Shown in pieces: positions 29,135 through 38,239 of a DNA stretch of 64,000 nucleotides. Below the pieces are notes generated by a model. That model was not told the DNA's origin and searched no databases. It saw only the letters and a list, made by a program, of their open reading frames with translations. The stretch covers positions 62,001-126,000 of the forward strand of contig NZ_JBLLVA010000008.1 in assembly GCF_047739745.1 (NCBI RefSeq). Reading direction: 5' to 3'. Every line of letters begins with the position of its first letter. Positions within the stretch are counted from its first letter, which is position 1. The stretch comes from Pseudaminobacter sp047739745. GTDB taxonomy: Bacteria > Pseudomonadota > Alphaproteobacteria > Rhizobiales > Rhizobiaceae. The position numbers and the translations under genes are program-made.

Positions 29135-31942
29135 ATGGCGAAGGTTCCCCTCAAGCTCGAACAGCTGATCGACGGCACGGCGTTGCGCCGTGACCTGACC
29201 GCGCTGACCGTTGGCCGGGACGGCAATGGGGCGGGCGCGGCGATACGCGCGCAGGTGCTGCAGATTTTGAAGGAACGCAATGCCGCCGGTCGGGCCATCG
29301 CCGAACAAATGCTGAGGGAAGACGGCGGCGGCCGGGCTTGCGCCGCCCGGCTTTCCCACCTGATGGACGAAATCATCCGGGCGCTTTACGATTTTGCCGT
29401 CACGCACGTCTATCGATCGAAGAACCCGTCGGCGGCCGAGCGAATTTCGGTCGTAGCAGTCGGCGGCTATGGGCGCGGCACGCTGGCGCCGGGCTCCGAT
29501 ATCGATTTGCTGTTTCTGCTGCCCTACAAACAGACGCCCTGGGGCGAGCAGATCGTCGAATACATCCTCTATATGCTCTGGGACATGGGGCTGAAGGTCG
29601 GCCATGCCACCCGTAACCTCAGTGAGTGCATGAGGCTGTCGCGCGACGACATCACCATCCGCACCTCGGTTCTCGAGGCGCGGTTCCTGTGGGGCGACAA
29701 GGCGCTGCATAACGAGTTTCTGGTGCGCTTCGACAAGGAAGTGGTCAGGAATACCGGACCCGAATTCGTCCAGGCGAAGCTTGCCGAGCGCGATGACCGT
29801 CACAACAAGGCCGGCGAAAGCCGTTATCTGGTCGAGCCGAACGTAAAGGACGGCAAGGGCGGCCTGCGCGATCTGCATACGCTGTTCTGGATCGGCAAGT
29901 ATTTCTATCGGGTCCGCACCGGCGCCGAACTGGTGGAAAAGGGCGTTTTCACGCGTGCCGAATACAACCAGTTCCTGAAGGCCGAGGATTTTCTGTGGGC
30001 GGTGCGCTGCCACATGCATTTCCTGACCGGCAAGGCCGAGGAAAGGCTGCATTTCGACATTCAGCGCGATATTGCCGAACGGCTCGGCTACACCAGCCAT
30101 CCCGGCCTGTCGGCGGTCGAGCGCTTCATGAAGCATTATTTCCTCAACGCCAAGGTGGTTGGCGATCTCACCCGCATCTTCTGCGCCGGGCTGGAGGAAG
30201 AACAAGCCAAGCATGTGCCGGGCTTCGACCGCATATATCTCACCTTCTCCAGGCGGCGGCGCAAGCTTGCCGGCACCAGCGATTTTGTCGTCGACAATCA
30301 TCGCATCAGCGTCGCCGACGATCAGGTGTTCGTCCGCGATCCGGTCAATCTCATCCGGCTGTTCTGGTTCGCTGATCGCCACGCGCTGGAGTTCCATCCG
30401 GATGCGCTGAAGCTTCTGACGCGCTCGCTGTCTCTGGTCGACAAGAACCTGCGCCGCGACAAGGAAGCCAACCGGCTCTTCCTCGACATACTGACCTCGG
30501 AGCGAAATCCGGAGCTCAATCTGCGGCGGATGAACGAGGCCGGACTGCTCGGCAAGCTCATTCCCGATTTCGGCCGCATCGTCGCGATGATGCAGTTCAA
30601 CATGTATCACCACTACACGGTCGATGAGCATCTGCTGCGCTGCATCGGCGTTTTGTCGGAAATCGATCGGGGCAACGGCGAAAAAATCCACCCGCTGTCG
30701 CATTCGCTGATCGGCGGAATCAAGAAAAGACGCGAGGCGCTCTATGTCGCCGTGCTCCTGCATGACATCGGCAAGGGTCGGCCGGAAGACCATTCGCAAG
30801 CCGGAGCGAGGATCGCGCGCCGCATCTGCCCGCATATGGGCCTCTCGCCGGCCGACACCGAAACGGTGGTCTGGCTGGTCGAGAACCATCTCGCCATGTC
30901 GATGACGGCGCAGACGCGCGATCTCAACGACCGCAAGACCATCGAGGATTTCGCGGCCCTGGTGCAGACGGTTGAGCGGATGAAGCTGCTCTTGATCCTG
31001 ACTGTGTGCGACATTCGCGGCGTCGGCCCCGGCGTGTGGAATGGCTGGAAAGGCCAGTTGCTGCGCACGCTCTATTACGAGACCGAACTGCTGCTGACCG
31101 GCGGTTTCTCCGAAGTGTCGCGGGCACAGCGCGCCGAGGAGGCACGCGCCACACTTGCCGCTGCACTGACCGAGTGGCCGGAGCCCGCGAAAAAGCGCCT
31201 GATCGGCCTGCACTATGAAAACTATCTGCTGGCGGTCGACCTTGGCGATCAATTGCGCCACGCCGCCCTCATCCGCGAGTCGGACGAGCAGGACAAGAAG
31301 CTCGCCACCATGGTGAAGACGCATGAGTTCGAGGCGGTGACCGAAATCACCGTGCTGGCGCAGGACCATCCGCGGCTTTTGTCGGTGATCACCGGCGCCT
31401 GTGCCGCGGCCGGCGCCAACATCGTCGACGCGCAGATATTCACCACGTCGGATGGCCGCGCGCTGGATACGATCCTGATCAGTCGCGAATTCGACCGCGA
31501 CGAGGACGAGTTCCGCCGGGCCGAGCGGGTGGGCCAGTTGATCGAGGATGTGCTGTCAGGGAAGGCTTGGCTTCCGGAGATGATCGCCAAGCGGACCAAG
31601 CCGAAACGCGGCGCCAAGGCGTTCCGGATTCAGCCACGGGTCGATATCCGCAACACGCTTTCGAACCGCTTCACCGTCATCGACGTGTCCGGGCTGGATC
31701 GGCCGGGCCTGCTGTCGGAGATCACAGGTGCGCTGTCGGACCTGTCGCTCGACATCGCCTCCGCCCACATCACCACTTTCGGCGAAAAGGTCATCGACAC
31801 TTTCTACGTAACGAGCCTGACCGGGCAGAAGATAGAAGCCGCTTCCAGGCTGCAGGCCATCCGCGCGCGGCTCATCGCCACGCTGGAGGGCGAGCCGGGC
31901 CAGCGCGGCGCCAAGACGCGCGCCGCCGCGGCAGCCGAATAG
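29135..31942 (+). CDS. glnD: [Protein-PII] uridylyltransferase/uridylyl-removing enzyme
   Basis: A 935-residue nitrogen sensor that uridylylates PII proteins when glutamine is low and removes UMP when it is high. The nucleotidyltransferase motif GGYGRGTLAPGSDIDLLFL (Asp122, Asp124) is near residues 110-128, the HD phosphohydrolase motif LLHDIGKG lies near 545, and two ACT domains (EITVLAQDHPRLLSVITGA and VSGLDRPGLLSEITGA) occupy the last 200 residues. All domains look intact. It precedes murJ on the same strand with 16 bases between. Confidence 0.97.
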   Translation: MAKVPLKLEQLIDGTALRRDLTALTVGRDGNGAGAAIRAQVLQILKERNAAGRAIAEQMLREDGGGRACAARLSHLMDEIIRALYDFAVTHVYRSKNPSAAERISVVAVGGYGRGTLAPGSDIDLLFLLPYKQTPWGEQIVEYILYMLWDMGLKVGHATRNLSECMRLSRDDITIRTSVLEARFLWGDKALHNEFLVRFDKEVVRNTGPEFVQAKLAERDDRHNKAGESRYLVEPNVKDGKGGLRDLHTLFWIGKYFYRVRTGAELVEKGVFTRAEYNQFLKAEDFLWAVRCHMHFLTGKAEERLHFDIQRDIAERLGYTSHPGLSAVERFMKHYFLNAKVVGDLTRIFCAGLEEEQAKHVPGFDRIYLTFSRRRRKLAGTSDFVVDNHRISVADDQVFVRDPVNLIRLFWFADRHALEFHPDALKLLTRSLSLVDKNLRRDKEANRLFLDILTSERNPELNLRRMNEAGLLGKLIPDFGRIVAMMQFNMYHHYTVDEHLLRCIGVLSEIDRGNGEKIHPLSHSLIGGIKKRREALYVAVLLHDIGKGRPEDHSQAGARIARRICPHMGLSPADTETVVWLVENHLAMSMTAQTRDLNDRKTIEDFAALVQTVERMKLLLILTVCDIRGVGPGVWNGWKGQLLRTLYYETELLLTGGFSEVSRAQRAEEARATLAAALTEWPEPAKKRLIGLHYENYLLAVDLGDQLRHAALIRESDEQDKKLATMVKTHEFEAVTEITVLAQDHPRLLSVITGACAAAGANIVDAQIFTTSDGRALDTILISREFDRDEDEFRRAERVGQLIEDVLSGKAWLPEMIAKRTKPKRGAKAFRIQPRVDIRNTLSNRFTVIDVSGLDRPGLLSEITGALSDLSLDIASAHITTFGEKVIDTFYVTSLTGQKIEAASRLQAIRARLIATLEGEPGQRGAKTRAAAAAE

Positions 31943-31958
31943 ACGGACCGATGCCCGC

Positions 31959-33563
31959 ATGAGCCTGATCAGGAAATTCGCCACCGTCGCGTCCGGTACA
32001 CTGCTCAGCCGCGTCTTCGGCTTCACCCGCGAAATGCTGATGGCAGCAGCGCTTGGCACCGGCCCGGTTGCCGACGCCTTCAACGCCGCCTTCCAGTTTC
32101 CGAACACCTTCCGCCGGCTCTTTGCCGAAGGGGCCTTCAATACCGCTTTCGTGCCGCTGTTTGCCAAGGAGATCGAAGCCAATGGCAATGACGGCGCGAA
32201 GAAGTTTTCCGAAGAGGTTTTCGGCGTTCTTTTCAGCGTGCTCGTCCTGCTGACAATCCTGATGGAACTGGCAATGCCGCTCCTGGTCTCGACCATCGTG
32301 GCGCCGGGCTTTGCCGACGATCCGGCAAAGTTCGACCTGACGGTGGCGCTGGCGACCGTCATGTTTCCCTATCTCATGTGCATGTCACTGGCGGCGATGA
32401 TGAGCGGCATGTTGAATTCGCTGCGCCGCTATTTCGCGGCGGCACTCGCACCGGTATTCCTCAATGTCATCCTGATCGCTGTGCTGGTCTATGCCTGGTA
32501 CGATGGGTATGACGAGTTGAAGGTCGGCTATGCGCTGGCCTGGGGCGTGCTCGTTGCCGGCCTCGTCCAGCTGGCGATCGTCTGGGGCGCGGTGCGCCAT
32601 GCCGGCATCTCGATCGGCTTTCGCCGCCCGCGCTTCACCCCCAATGTCAGGCGGCTTTTATGGCTGGCATTTCCGGCGGCGATCACCGGCGGCATTACCC
32701 AGATCAATCAACTGATCGGCACGGCCATCGCATCGGGCCAGGCAAGTGCCGTTTCCTCGCTCGCCTATGCCGACCGCGTCTACCAGCTTCCGCTCGGGGT
32801 CGTCGGCATCGCCGTGGCGATCGTGCTCCTGCCGGAACTTGCCCGCGCGCTGAAGGCAGGCAACCTCAAGGAGGCCGCCAATCTGCAGAACCGCTCCGTC
32901 GAGTTCACGCTGTTCTTGACCTTGCCGGCGGCGGCGGCGCTGCTTGTCATGTCCGAGCCGATCGTGCGGGTGCTCTATGAGCGCGGCGCCTTCGCCGCCT
33001 CCAACGGCACGCCGATGGTTGCGGCAATCCTGGCGATCTTCGGCCTCGGCCTGCCCGCCTTCGTGCTGATCAAAGCGTTCACGCCAGGTTATTTCGCGCG
33101 CGAGGATACGCGCACGCCGATGGCCTTCGCCGCGATCTCGGTGGCAGTCAACATCTCCGCGGCACTGGCCTTGTTTCCCTCGATGGGCGCGCCCGGCATC
33201 GCGGTCGCATCGGCGCTCGCCGGCTGGGTCAACGCCGCGCTCCTGCTCGGCATGCTGATCCGGCGCGGGCACTGGGGCAGCGATATTCCGCTCTTCACGC
33301 GCATTCCGCGCCTGGTGCTGGCGGCGGCGGTGATGGCCGGCTTCCTTTATTTCGCAGTTCGCTATCTCGCGGCCTATCTGGCGCCCGCCACTCCCGTCCA
33401 TGTTCAGGCGGCAACGCTTGCCATGCTGATCGTCGCGGCGGCGATCGTCTACTTCGCCGTGGCCTTCGGCATAGGCGGTGCGGATGCCGGCATGGTACGG
33501 CGCAGCCTGAGACGCGGCCCGGCGAAGCCACGTGAAGAGACCGAAGAGCCGCCCCTTGAATGA
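31959..33563 (+). CDS. murJ: Lipid II flippase MurJ (MviN)
   Basis: A 534-residue MATE-like membrane protein with about 14 helices, which moves lipid II across the cytoplasmic membrane for peptidoglycan synthesis. The N-terminal SLIRKFATVASGTLLSRVFGFTRE, DAFNAAFQFPNTFRRLFAEGAF with its essential arginines, and FALIKAFTPGYFAREDT-like segment (here FVLIKAFTPGYFAREDTRTP) are diagnostic. Its 3' end overlaps the longest trpS frame, but the probable trpS start is 78 bases further on. The glnD-murJ-trpS order is common in Rhizobiales. Confidence 0.96.
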   Translation: MSLIRKFATVASGTLLSRVFGFTREMLMAAALGTGPVADAFNAAFQFPNTFRRLFAEGAFNTAFVPLFAKEIEANGNDGAKKFSEEVFGVLFSVLVLLTILMELAMPLLVSTIVAPGFADDPAKFDLTVALATVMFPYLMCMSLAAMMSGMLNSLRRYFAAALAPVFLNVILIAVLVYAWYDGYDELKVGYALAWGVLVAGLVQLAIVWGAVRHAGISIGFRRPRFTPNVRRLLWLAFPAAITGGITQINQLIGTAIASGQASAVSSLAYADRVYQLPLGVVGIAVAIVLLPELARALKAGNLKEAANLQNRSVEFTLFLTLPAAAALLVMSEPIVRVLYERGAFAASNGTPMVAAILAIFGLGLPAFVLIKAFTPGYFAREDTRTPMAFAAISVAVNISAALALFPSMGAPGIAVASALAGWVNAALLLGMLIRRGHWGSDIPLFTRIPRLVLAAAVMAGFLYFAVRYLAAYLAPATPVHVQAATLAMLIVAAAIVYFAVAFGIGGADAGMVRRSLRRGPAKPREETEEPPLE

Positions 33564-33640
33564 ATGCAACCGGCGCGGTATCAGCGCCCCGCACCTCTCA
33601 CCTCTTTACGAGGCCCTCCACCAGCTCTCGGGGACATTTC

Positions 33641-34708
33641 ATGACCGCCTTCAAACCGCTCGTCTTTTCCGGTGTACAGCCGACCGGAAACCTTCATCTC
33701 GGCAACTATCTCGGCGCCATTCGCCGCTTTGTGCTGCTTCAGGAGAGCCACGACTGCATCTATTGCGTGGTCGATCTGCACGCGCTGACCATCGCGCCCG
33801 ATCCGGTCGAGCTGATGAAGGCGACGCGCGAGGTGACGGCGGCGTTTCTGGCGGCCGGCATCGATCCGAAGAAGCATATCGTCTTCAACCAGAGCCGAGT
33901 GATGCAGCACGCCGAGCTAGCCTGGGTGTTCAACTGCGTCGCCCGCATGGGCTGGCTGAACCGCATGACGCAGTTCAAGGAGAAGGCCGGCAAGGATCGT
34001 GAAAACGCTTCGGCGGGGCTGTTCGTCTATCCGAGCCTGATGGCGGCCGACATCCTCGTCTACCGAGCCACCCATGTGCCGGTCGGCGACGACCAGAAGC
34101 AGCATCTGGAACTGACGCGCGACATTGCCCAGAAATTCAACAACGACTATTCCGACCGCATTGCCGATCTCGGCGTCGGTGTCGAGATGATGTCGGGCGA
34201 GGAGAAGGTGAACGGCTTTTTCCCGCTGACCGAGCCGCTTATCGAAGGGCCGGCGCCACGCGTCATGTCGTTGCGCGACGGCCTCAAGAAGATGTCGAAA
34301 TCCGACCCTTCGGACCTGTCGCGCATCAACCTGACCGATGATGCGGAAACCATTTCCAAGAAGATCCGCAAGGCGAAAACCGATCCGGCAGGCCTGCCAT
34401 CCGAGGTCGAAGGGCTGAAGGAGCGTCCCGAAGCCGAGAACCTCGTCACCCTTTATGCGGCCCTTGCCGAAACCAGCAAGGAGAAGGTGCTGGCGGAGTT
34501 CGGCGGCCGCCAGTTTTCCGAGTTCAAGCCGATGCTGGCCGATGTCGCGGTAGCCAAGCTTGGCCCGATCGCTGAGGAGATGCGCCGCATCTCGGCCGAC
34601 CAGGCCTATGTCGACGGCGTCCTGCGTGATGGCGGCGAGCGGGCCGGCGTCATCGCCGAGACGACGATGAAGGCGGTGCGTGACATTATCGGTCTGGTCA
34701 GCGGCTGA
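33641..34708 (+). CDS. trpS: Tryptophanyl-tRNA synthetase
   Basis: A 355-residue class Ic synthetase. The HIGH-type motif is TGNLHLGNYLG near residues 15-25 and the KMSKS loop is KKMSKSDPSD near 200; both are intact. The length is normal for bacterial TrpRS. ATG at 33641 has GGGGA seven bases upstream and gives the typical PLVFSGVQPTGNLHLG N-terminus; an in-frame ATG at 33560 would add 27 residues without homology. Confidence 0.96.
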   Translation: MTAFKPLVFSGVQPTGNLHLGNYLGAIRRFVLLQESHDCIYCVVDLHALTIAPDPVELMKATREVTAAFLAAGIDPKKHIVFNQSRVMQHAELAWVFNCVARMGWLNRMTQFKEKAGKDRENASAGLFVYPSLMAADILVYRATHVPVGDDQKQHLELTRDIAQKFNNDYSDRIADLGVGVEMMSGEEKVNGFFPLTEPLIEGPAPRVMSLRDGLKKMSKSDPSDLSRINLTDDAETISKKIRKAKTDPAGLPSEVEGLKERPEAENLVTLYAALAETSKEKVLAEFGGRQFSEFKPMLADVAVAKLGPIAEEMRRISADQAYVDGVLRDGGERAGVIAETTMKAVRDIIGLVSG

Positions 34709-34786
34709 CGACAGGATGACGCTTGCCGCCGGCCCGTGCTGGTGGCAGATTGCGTCGACGCGAACCTCCCGTAACGGGGTTGTAAT

Positions 34787-35278
34787 ATGGTCTCGAAACG
34801 CCTCAGCCGGGAAGCCGGACATCGGCGGAAATTTCTGACGATCGTCGATGACACGCCCGAATGCCAACGTGCGGTGGCCTATGCTTCGCGGCGGGCCAAG
34901 AACACGTCAGGCGTGGTCGTGCTCCTCTATGTCATCGAGCCGGACGATTTCCAGCACTGGCTGGGCGTCGAGCAGATCATGCGCGAGGAAGCCGCGGAAG
35001 CCGCGCGATCGACCCTCGACGGCTACGCGTCCAAGGTGCGCGAGACCCTCGGCATCGAACCGGAGCTGGTCGTGCGCGAGGGCAAGCGCACGGAGGAAAT
35101 CCATCGGCTGATCGAGGAGGATCAGGATATTGCCATTCTGGTGATCGCCGCCGGTTCCTCCAAGGAGGGTCCAGGCCCGCTGGTGAGCTCGATCGCCGGC
35201 AAGGGCGCAGCCTTCCCGATTCCGGTCACGGTCCTGCCCCAGAACCTGTCGGAGGAAGAGCTCGACGAGCTGGCCTGA
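34787..35278 (+). CDS. Universal stress protein (UspA family)
   Basis: A 163-residue single-domain UspA protein. FLTIVDDTPECQRAVAYASRRA is the N-terminal strand-helix unit; ILVIAAGSSKEGPGPLVSSIAG holds the region of the ATP-binding G-2x-G-9x-G(S/T) motif but in altered form, so nucleotide binding is uncertain; VTVLPQNL closes the fold. It follows trpS after 78 bases and precedes the Nfu gene. The role is general stress tolerance by family. Confidence 0.88.
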   Translation: MVSKRLSREAGHRRKFLTIVDDTPECQRAVAYASRRAKNTSGVVVLLYVIEPDDFQHWLGVEQIMREEAAEAARSTLDGYASKVRETLGIEPELVVREGKRTEEIHRLIEEDQDIAILVIAAGSSKEGPGPLVSSIAGKGAAFPIPVTVLPQNLSEEELDELA

Positions 35279-35338
35279 CCTTGAGATCAGCACTTCCCGC
35301 GACACTGTTTCGCTTGAATGTCGCCTGGGCAAAGACTA

Positions 35339-35355
35339 TTTAGAATTATTCCAGA
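35339..35355 (+). promoter_or_regulatory. Irr box (ICE)-like site upstream of the Nfu gene
   Basis: TTTAGAA-TTA-TTCCAGA matches the rhizobial iron control element TTTAGAA-N3-TTCTAAA at 12 of 14 fixed positions. It lies 32 bases before the nfu start. Irr is the heme-responsive iron regulator of Rhizobiales, and iron-sulfur assembly genes are known members of its regulon, which makes the site plausible. Confidence 0.55.
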
Positions 35356-35387
35356 TTTCACGCGCAGACGCGCACGGAGAAGCGGCC

Positions 35388-35963
35388 ATGTTCATCCAGA
35401 CCGAGGCGACCCCAAACCCCGCCACGTTGAAGTTCCTGCCCGGCAAGGAAGTCCTGGCCCAGGGTACCGTCGATTTTCGAAACGCCGAGGATGCGCGCGA
35501 AGCCTCGCCGCTTGCCGGGAAGCTGTTCGACATCCCCGGCGTCACCGGGGTCTTCTTCGGCTACGACTTCATTACCGTCACCAAGAACGACCCGGACTGG
35601 CAGCATCTGAAGCCAGCCATTCTCGGCACGATCATGGAGCATTTCATGTCGGGCGCGCCGGTGATGGCGGTGGGTGGCCATGCGGCGGCTTCCGAAGCCG
35701 ATCGCAGCGGCGAGTTCTACGGCGAGGCGGACACCGAAATCGTTGCCACGATCAAGGAACTGCTCGACACGCGGGTGCGTCCGGCAGTCGCGCAGGACGG
35801 TGGCGACATCACCTTCCGCGGTTTCGAGAACGGCACCGTCTTCCTGCACATGAAGGGTGCCTGCGCCGGCTGTCCCTCCTCGACGGCGACGCTGAAGCAC
35901 GGCATCCAGAACCTGCTTCGTCACTTCGTGCCGGAAGTCCAGCAGGTCGAACAGGTCGCCTGA
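35388..35963 (+). CDS. NifU-like (Nfu) iron-sulfur cluster scaffold
   Basis: A 191-residue Nfu-type protein of the mitochondrial NFU1 kind. The N-terminal Nfu_N domain (FIQTEATPNPATLKFLPG) spans residues 1-90, and the C-terminal NifU domain holds the cluster-binding CxxC in MKGACAGCPSS near residue 160. It carries and hands on [4Fe-4S] clusters to target enzymes. An Irr-box-like site lies upstream and a clear terminator downstream. Confidence 0.94.
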   Translation: MFIQTEATPNPATLKFLPGKEVLAQGTVDFRNAEDAREASPLAGKLFDIPGVTGVFFGYDFITVTKNDPDWQHLKPAILGTIMEHFMSGAPVMAVGGHAAASEADRSGEFYGEADTEIVATIKELLDTRVRPAVAQDGGDITFRGFENGTVFLHMKGACAGCPSSTATLKHGIQNLLRHFVPEVQQVEQVA

Positions 35964-35988
35964 CCGCCTAATCTGATCTGAAAACAAA

Positions 35989-36019
35989 AAACCGGGCTTT
36001 TGGGCCCGGTTTCTGTTTG
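35989..36019 (+). terminator. Rho-independent terminator after nfu
   Basis: AAACCGGGC (35989-35997) and GCCCGGTTT (36004-36012) form a 9-bp stem with loop TTTTGG, followed by TCTGTTT. The A-run before the stem makes it potentially active in the other direction too, towards the convergent L,D-transpeptidase gene. Confidence 0.8.
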
Positions 36020-36115
36020 GACGTCCGTGTTGCCGAGACGGTCCGCTTGTATACTCATTTGAGGCAATTCCAGGAAACTATCCACTCCGTTCAAAATTTC
36101 TTGGCAAACAAGAAC

Positions 36116-36736
36116 TTAAAGCACGATCACCTTCGCGCCGACTTCGGCGCGATTGTAGAGATCGATGATGTCCTGGTTGATCAACCTTATGCAGCCGGAA
36201 GACATCGACTTGCCGATCGAGGCCCATTCCGGCGTGCCGTGCAGCCGGTAGCCGGTGTCGCCGCCCTTGTTGAACAGGTAGAGGGCTCGCGCGCCGAGCG
36301 GATTGTCCAGGCCGCCGGGCTGGCCGCCGCGCCATTTTGCCAGCTCCGGCTGGCGTCCGATCATCGGCGCCGGTGGCGTCCAGACCGGCCATTCGCGCTT
36401 GAGCGCAACGCGCGCCGTGCCGCTCCACTCGAAACCTTCACGTCCGACGCCAATTCCATAGCGCACCGCCTTGCCTTCGGGCAGCACGAAATAGAGATGC
36501 TTGGCTGATGTGTCGACGATGATGGTGCCGGGCTTCTCGCCAGTCTCATAGGGTACGATCTGGCGATGATATTTCTTGTCGACCTTGTAGATCGGGATCG
36601 ACGGAAGCTGATAGCCGGCATCCGTGCGCGAGCCGTAGTCGGAGGAGAACACCTTGTAAGCGCCGAAGCTAGTGCAGCCGGCAAGCGCGGTTGCAAGGGC
36701 CAGGCCAGCGGCGACGACGAAGGGTTTCATGCGCAT
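36116..36736 (-). CDS. L,D-transpeptidase (YkuD) lipoprotein
   Basis: A 206-residue cell-wall enzyme. The N-terminal MKPFVVAAGLALATALAGC ends in a lipobox (LAGC, Cys near residue 21), so it should be a periplasmic lipoprotein. The YkuD domain has the catalytic signature H-G-T-P followed by SIGKSMSSGCIRL, with the nucleophilic Cys. Such enzymes form 3-3 cross-links in peptidoglycan or attach proteins to it. The start is uncertain among Met codons at 36748, 36736 and 36730; a more distant ATG at 36838 would spoil the signal peptide. Confidence 0.9.
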   Translation of the reverse strand: MRMKPFVVAAGLALATALAGCTSFGAYKVFSSDYGSRTDAGYQLPSIPIYKVDKKYHRQIVPYETGEKPGTIIVDTSAKHLYFVLPEGKAVRYGIGVGREGFEWSGTARVALKREWPVWTPPAPMIGRQPELAKWRGGQPGGLDNPLGARALYLFNKGGDTGYRLHGTPEWASIGKSMSSGCIRLINQDIIDLYNRAEVGAKVIVL

Positions 36737-36951
36737 GCGGCAATCCATTGCTGTGAACCAGACCCCCGTTCGGCCCGATTCGAGCCGCATTTTCGCCGTT
36801 ATTTGTAAGAGACGCGCTCCGGCATTGCCAAGTGGCAAGGCGATCCCGAAGAGACCGACCTGCGCGTAAACTCTCCGCTATGGTATTTTGGCAACACGCA
36901 TAGGATGCAGGGACGCCCCGTTTAAGGCGACGAGAAGTTTCTTCGCGCCGG

Positions 36952-36966
36952 GTTCAAAACGAGAAC
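36952..36966. promoter_or_regulatory. Possible degenerate LexA-like site before mmcB
   Basis: GTTC-AAAACGA-GAAC lies 22 bases before the mmcB start. The alphaproteobacterial LexA box is a direct repeat, GTTC-N7-GTTC (equally GAAC-N7-GAAC). One half-site and the spacing match, but the other half is inverted. mmcB is damage-inducible in Caulobacter, so an SOS site is expected; this one is not a clean match. Confidence 0.25.
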
Positions 36967-36987
36967 ATTGCATGGCATACTCGCCCC

Positions 36988-37488
36988 ATGCCGCTCGTCT
37001 CGCCGATTCTCAAAAACCCGCTTGCAGATGGTCGCCAATCGGAATGGGCGATGGTGGTGCGCCGCGGCGTGCAACGCCTTCTGAGCGAAATGGGCGCGCA
37101 TGTATTGCCGGAGCTGTCGCTCGCAAGCGGTCGACGCGCCGATCTTGTCGCGCTGACGCGGCGAGGCGACATCTGGATCATTGAAATCAAGTCATCGATC
37201 GAGGATTTCAATGTCGACCGCAAGTGGCCCGACTATCGGCTGCATTGCGATCGCTTCTTCTTCGCCACCCATCCCGGCGTGCCGGCGGAAATCTTCCCCG
37301 AGCAATGCGGCTTCATTCTTTCGGACGGCTACGGCGCCGAAATCATGCGCGAAGCACCGGAGCATCGGATTGCGGCCGCGACGCGCAAGGCGCTGATGCT
37401 GAGGATCGCACGCGCGGGCGCTGCCCGGCTGCTTGCAGCCGAACTGGCCGGCGTCGCGGTGCCGGTGCTGGAAAACGAGAGCGAATAG
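36988..37488 (+). CDS. mmcB: MmcB family DNA repair protein
   Basis: A 166-residue protein of the MmcB family, required in Caulobacter for survival of mitomycin C damage. It has a PD-(D/E)xK nuclease-like core: Glu in LPELSLASGRRADLVAL, the Asp of RRAD, then WIIEIKSSIEDFNVDRKWPDY with the E-x-K pair. This suggests nuclease activity, not shown for the family as far as I recall. No good ribosome binding site is visible before ATG 36988, and no other start is in frame nearby. It converges with actR. Confidence 0.88.
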   Translation: MPLVSPILKNPLADGRQSEWAMVVRRGVQRLLSEMGAHVLPELSLASGRRADLVALTRRGDIWIIEIKSSIEDFNVDRKWPDYRLHCDRFFFATHPGVPAEIFPEQCGFILSDGYGAEIMREAPEHRIAAATRKALMLRIARAGAARLLAAELAGVAVPVLENESE

Positions 37489-37538
37489 CAATCGGCGTTG
37501 GTCCGAAAGCCGGACCGCACGGGCACGGACAGGATAAC

Positions 37539-38099
37539 TTAACGCGGCGCGCGCTTTGCCAGAATGCGTTGCAGCGTGCGCCGGTGCATGTTGAGGCGCC
37601 TTGCCGTTTCCGAGACATTGCGCTCGCACATCTCGTAGACCCGCTGGATATGTTCCCAGCGCACGCGATCGGCCGACATCGGGTTCTCCGGAGGAGCCGC
37701 CCGCTCGCCGCTGGTTCTGGTGAGGGCCGCGAAAACGTCGTCGGCGTCGGCCGGCTTCGACAGGTAGTCGACGGCGCCGAGCTTCACGGCGGTGACCGCA
37801 GTGGCGATGTTGCCGTAGCCGGTCAGGATGACGGTGCGGGCGTCGGCGCGCTTTTCGCGAATGGCTGCGACCACATCGAGACCGTTGCCGTCGGCAAGCC
37901 GCATGTCGACCACCGCATAGGCGGGCGCGTGGGCGCGCGCCTTGGCGACGGCCTCCTCGACGCTCTCGGCGGTTTCGACCTGGAAGCCGCGAGATTCCAT
38001 GGCGCGCGCGAGGCGGGTCAGAAACGGTTTGTCGTCGTCGACGATCAGCAGCGAGGTGTCGTCGCCCGTAATGTTGCCGTCAACCGTCTCTTCTTCCAT
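37539..38099 (-). CDS. actR: Response regulator ActR (RegA/PrrA family)
   Basis: A 186-residue response regulator. The receiver domain has the acidic pocket (LLIVDDDKPF), the phosphoacceptor Asp65 in VVDMRLADGNG and Lys in YLSKPAD. The C-terminal Fis-type helix-turn-helix (SETARRLNMHRRTLQRILAKRAPR) is nearly invariant in the RegA/ActR/PrrA family, which activates respiration, carbon and nitrogen fixation and acid tolerance genes in response to redox state. The partner kinase gene lies 140 bases upstream. Confidence 0.96.
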   Translation of the reverse strand: MEEETVDGNITGDDTSLLIVDDDKPFLTRLARAMESRGFQVETAESVEEAVAKARAHAPAYAVVDMRLADGNGLDVVAAIREKRADARTVILTGYGNIATAVTAVKLGAVDYLSKPADADDVFAALTRTSGERAAPPENPMSADRVRWEHIQRVYEMCERNVSETARRLNMHRRTLQRILAKRAPR

Positions 38100-38239
38100 A
38101 ACCGATCACCATGCGTGTCTTCGTTGGCGCGAATATAGGCTTTGGGTGTCGGATTTTCCACTCCAGGCGACTGCTCCAGTCGGCTGACCCTGGCCAATCC
38201 CCATTTTTATGGACGGCGGCGCCACCTCACTGCCTGCGA

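Noticed and set aside
36825..36838. TTGCCA-AG-TGGCAA dyad upstream of the L,D-transpeptidase
   Set aside because: Short and isolated; no regulator gene nearby and no second copy, so chance cannot be excluded.
37500..37516. GGTCCG/CGGACC hairpin between mmcB and actR as a terminator
   Set aside because: The stem is only 6 bp and no T-run follows on either strand.
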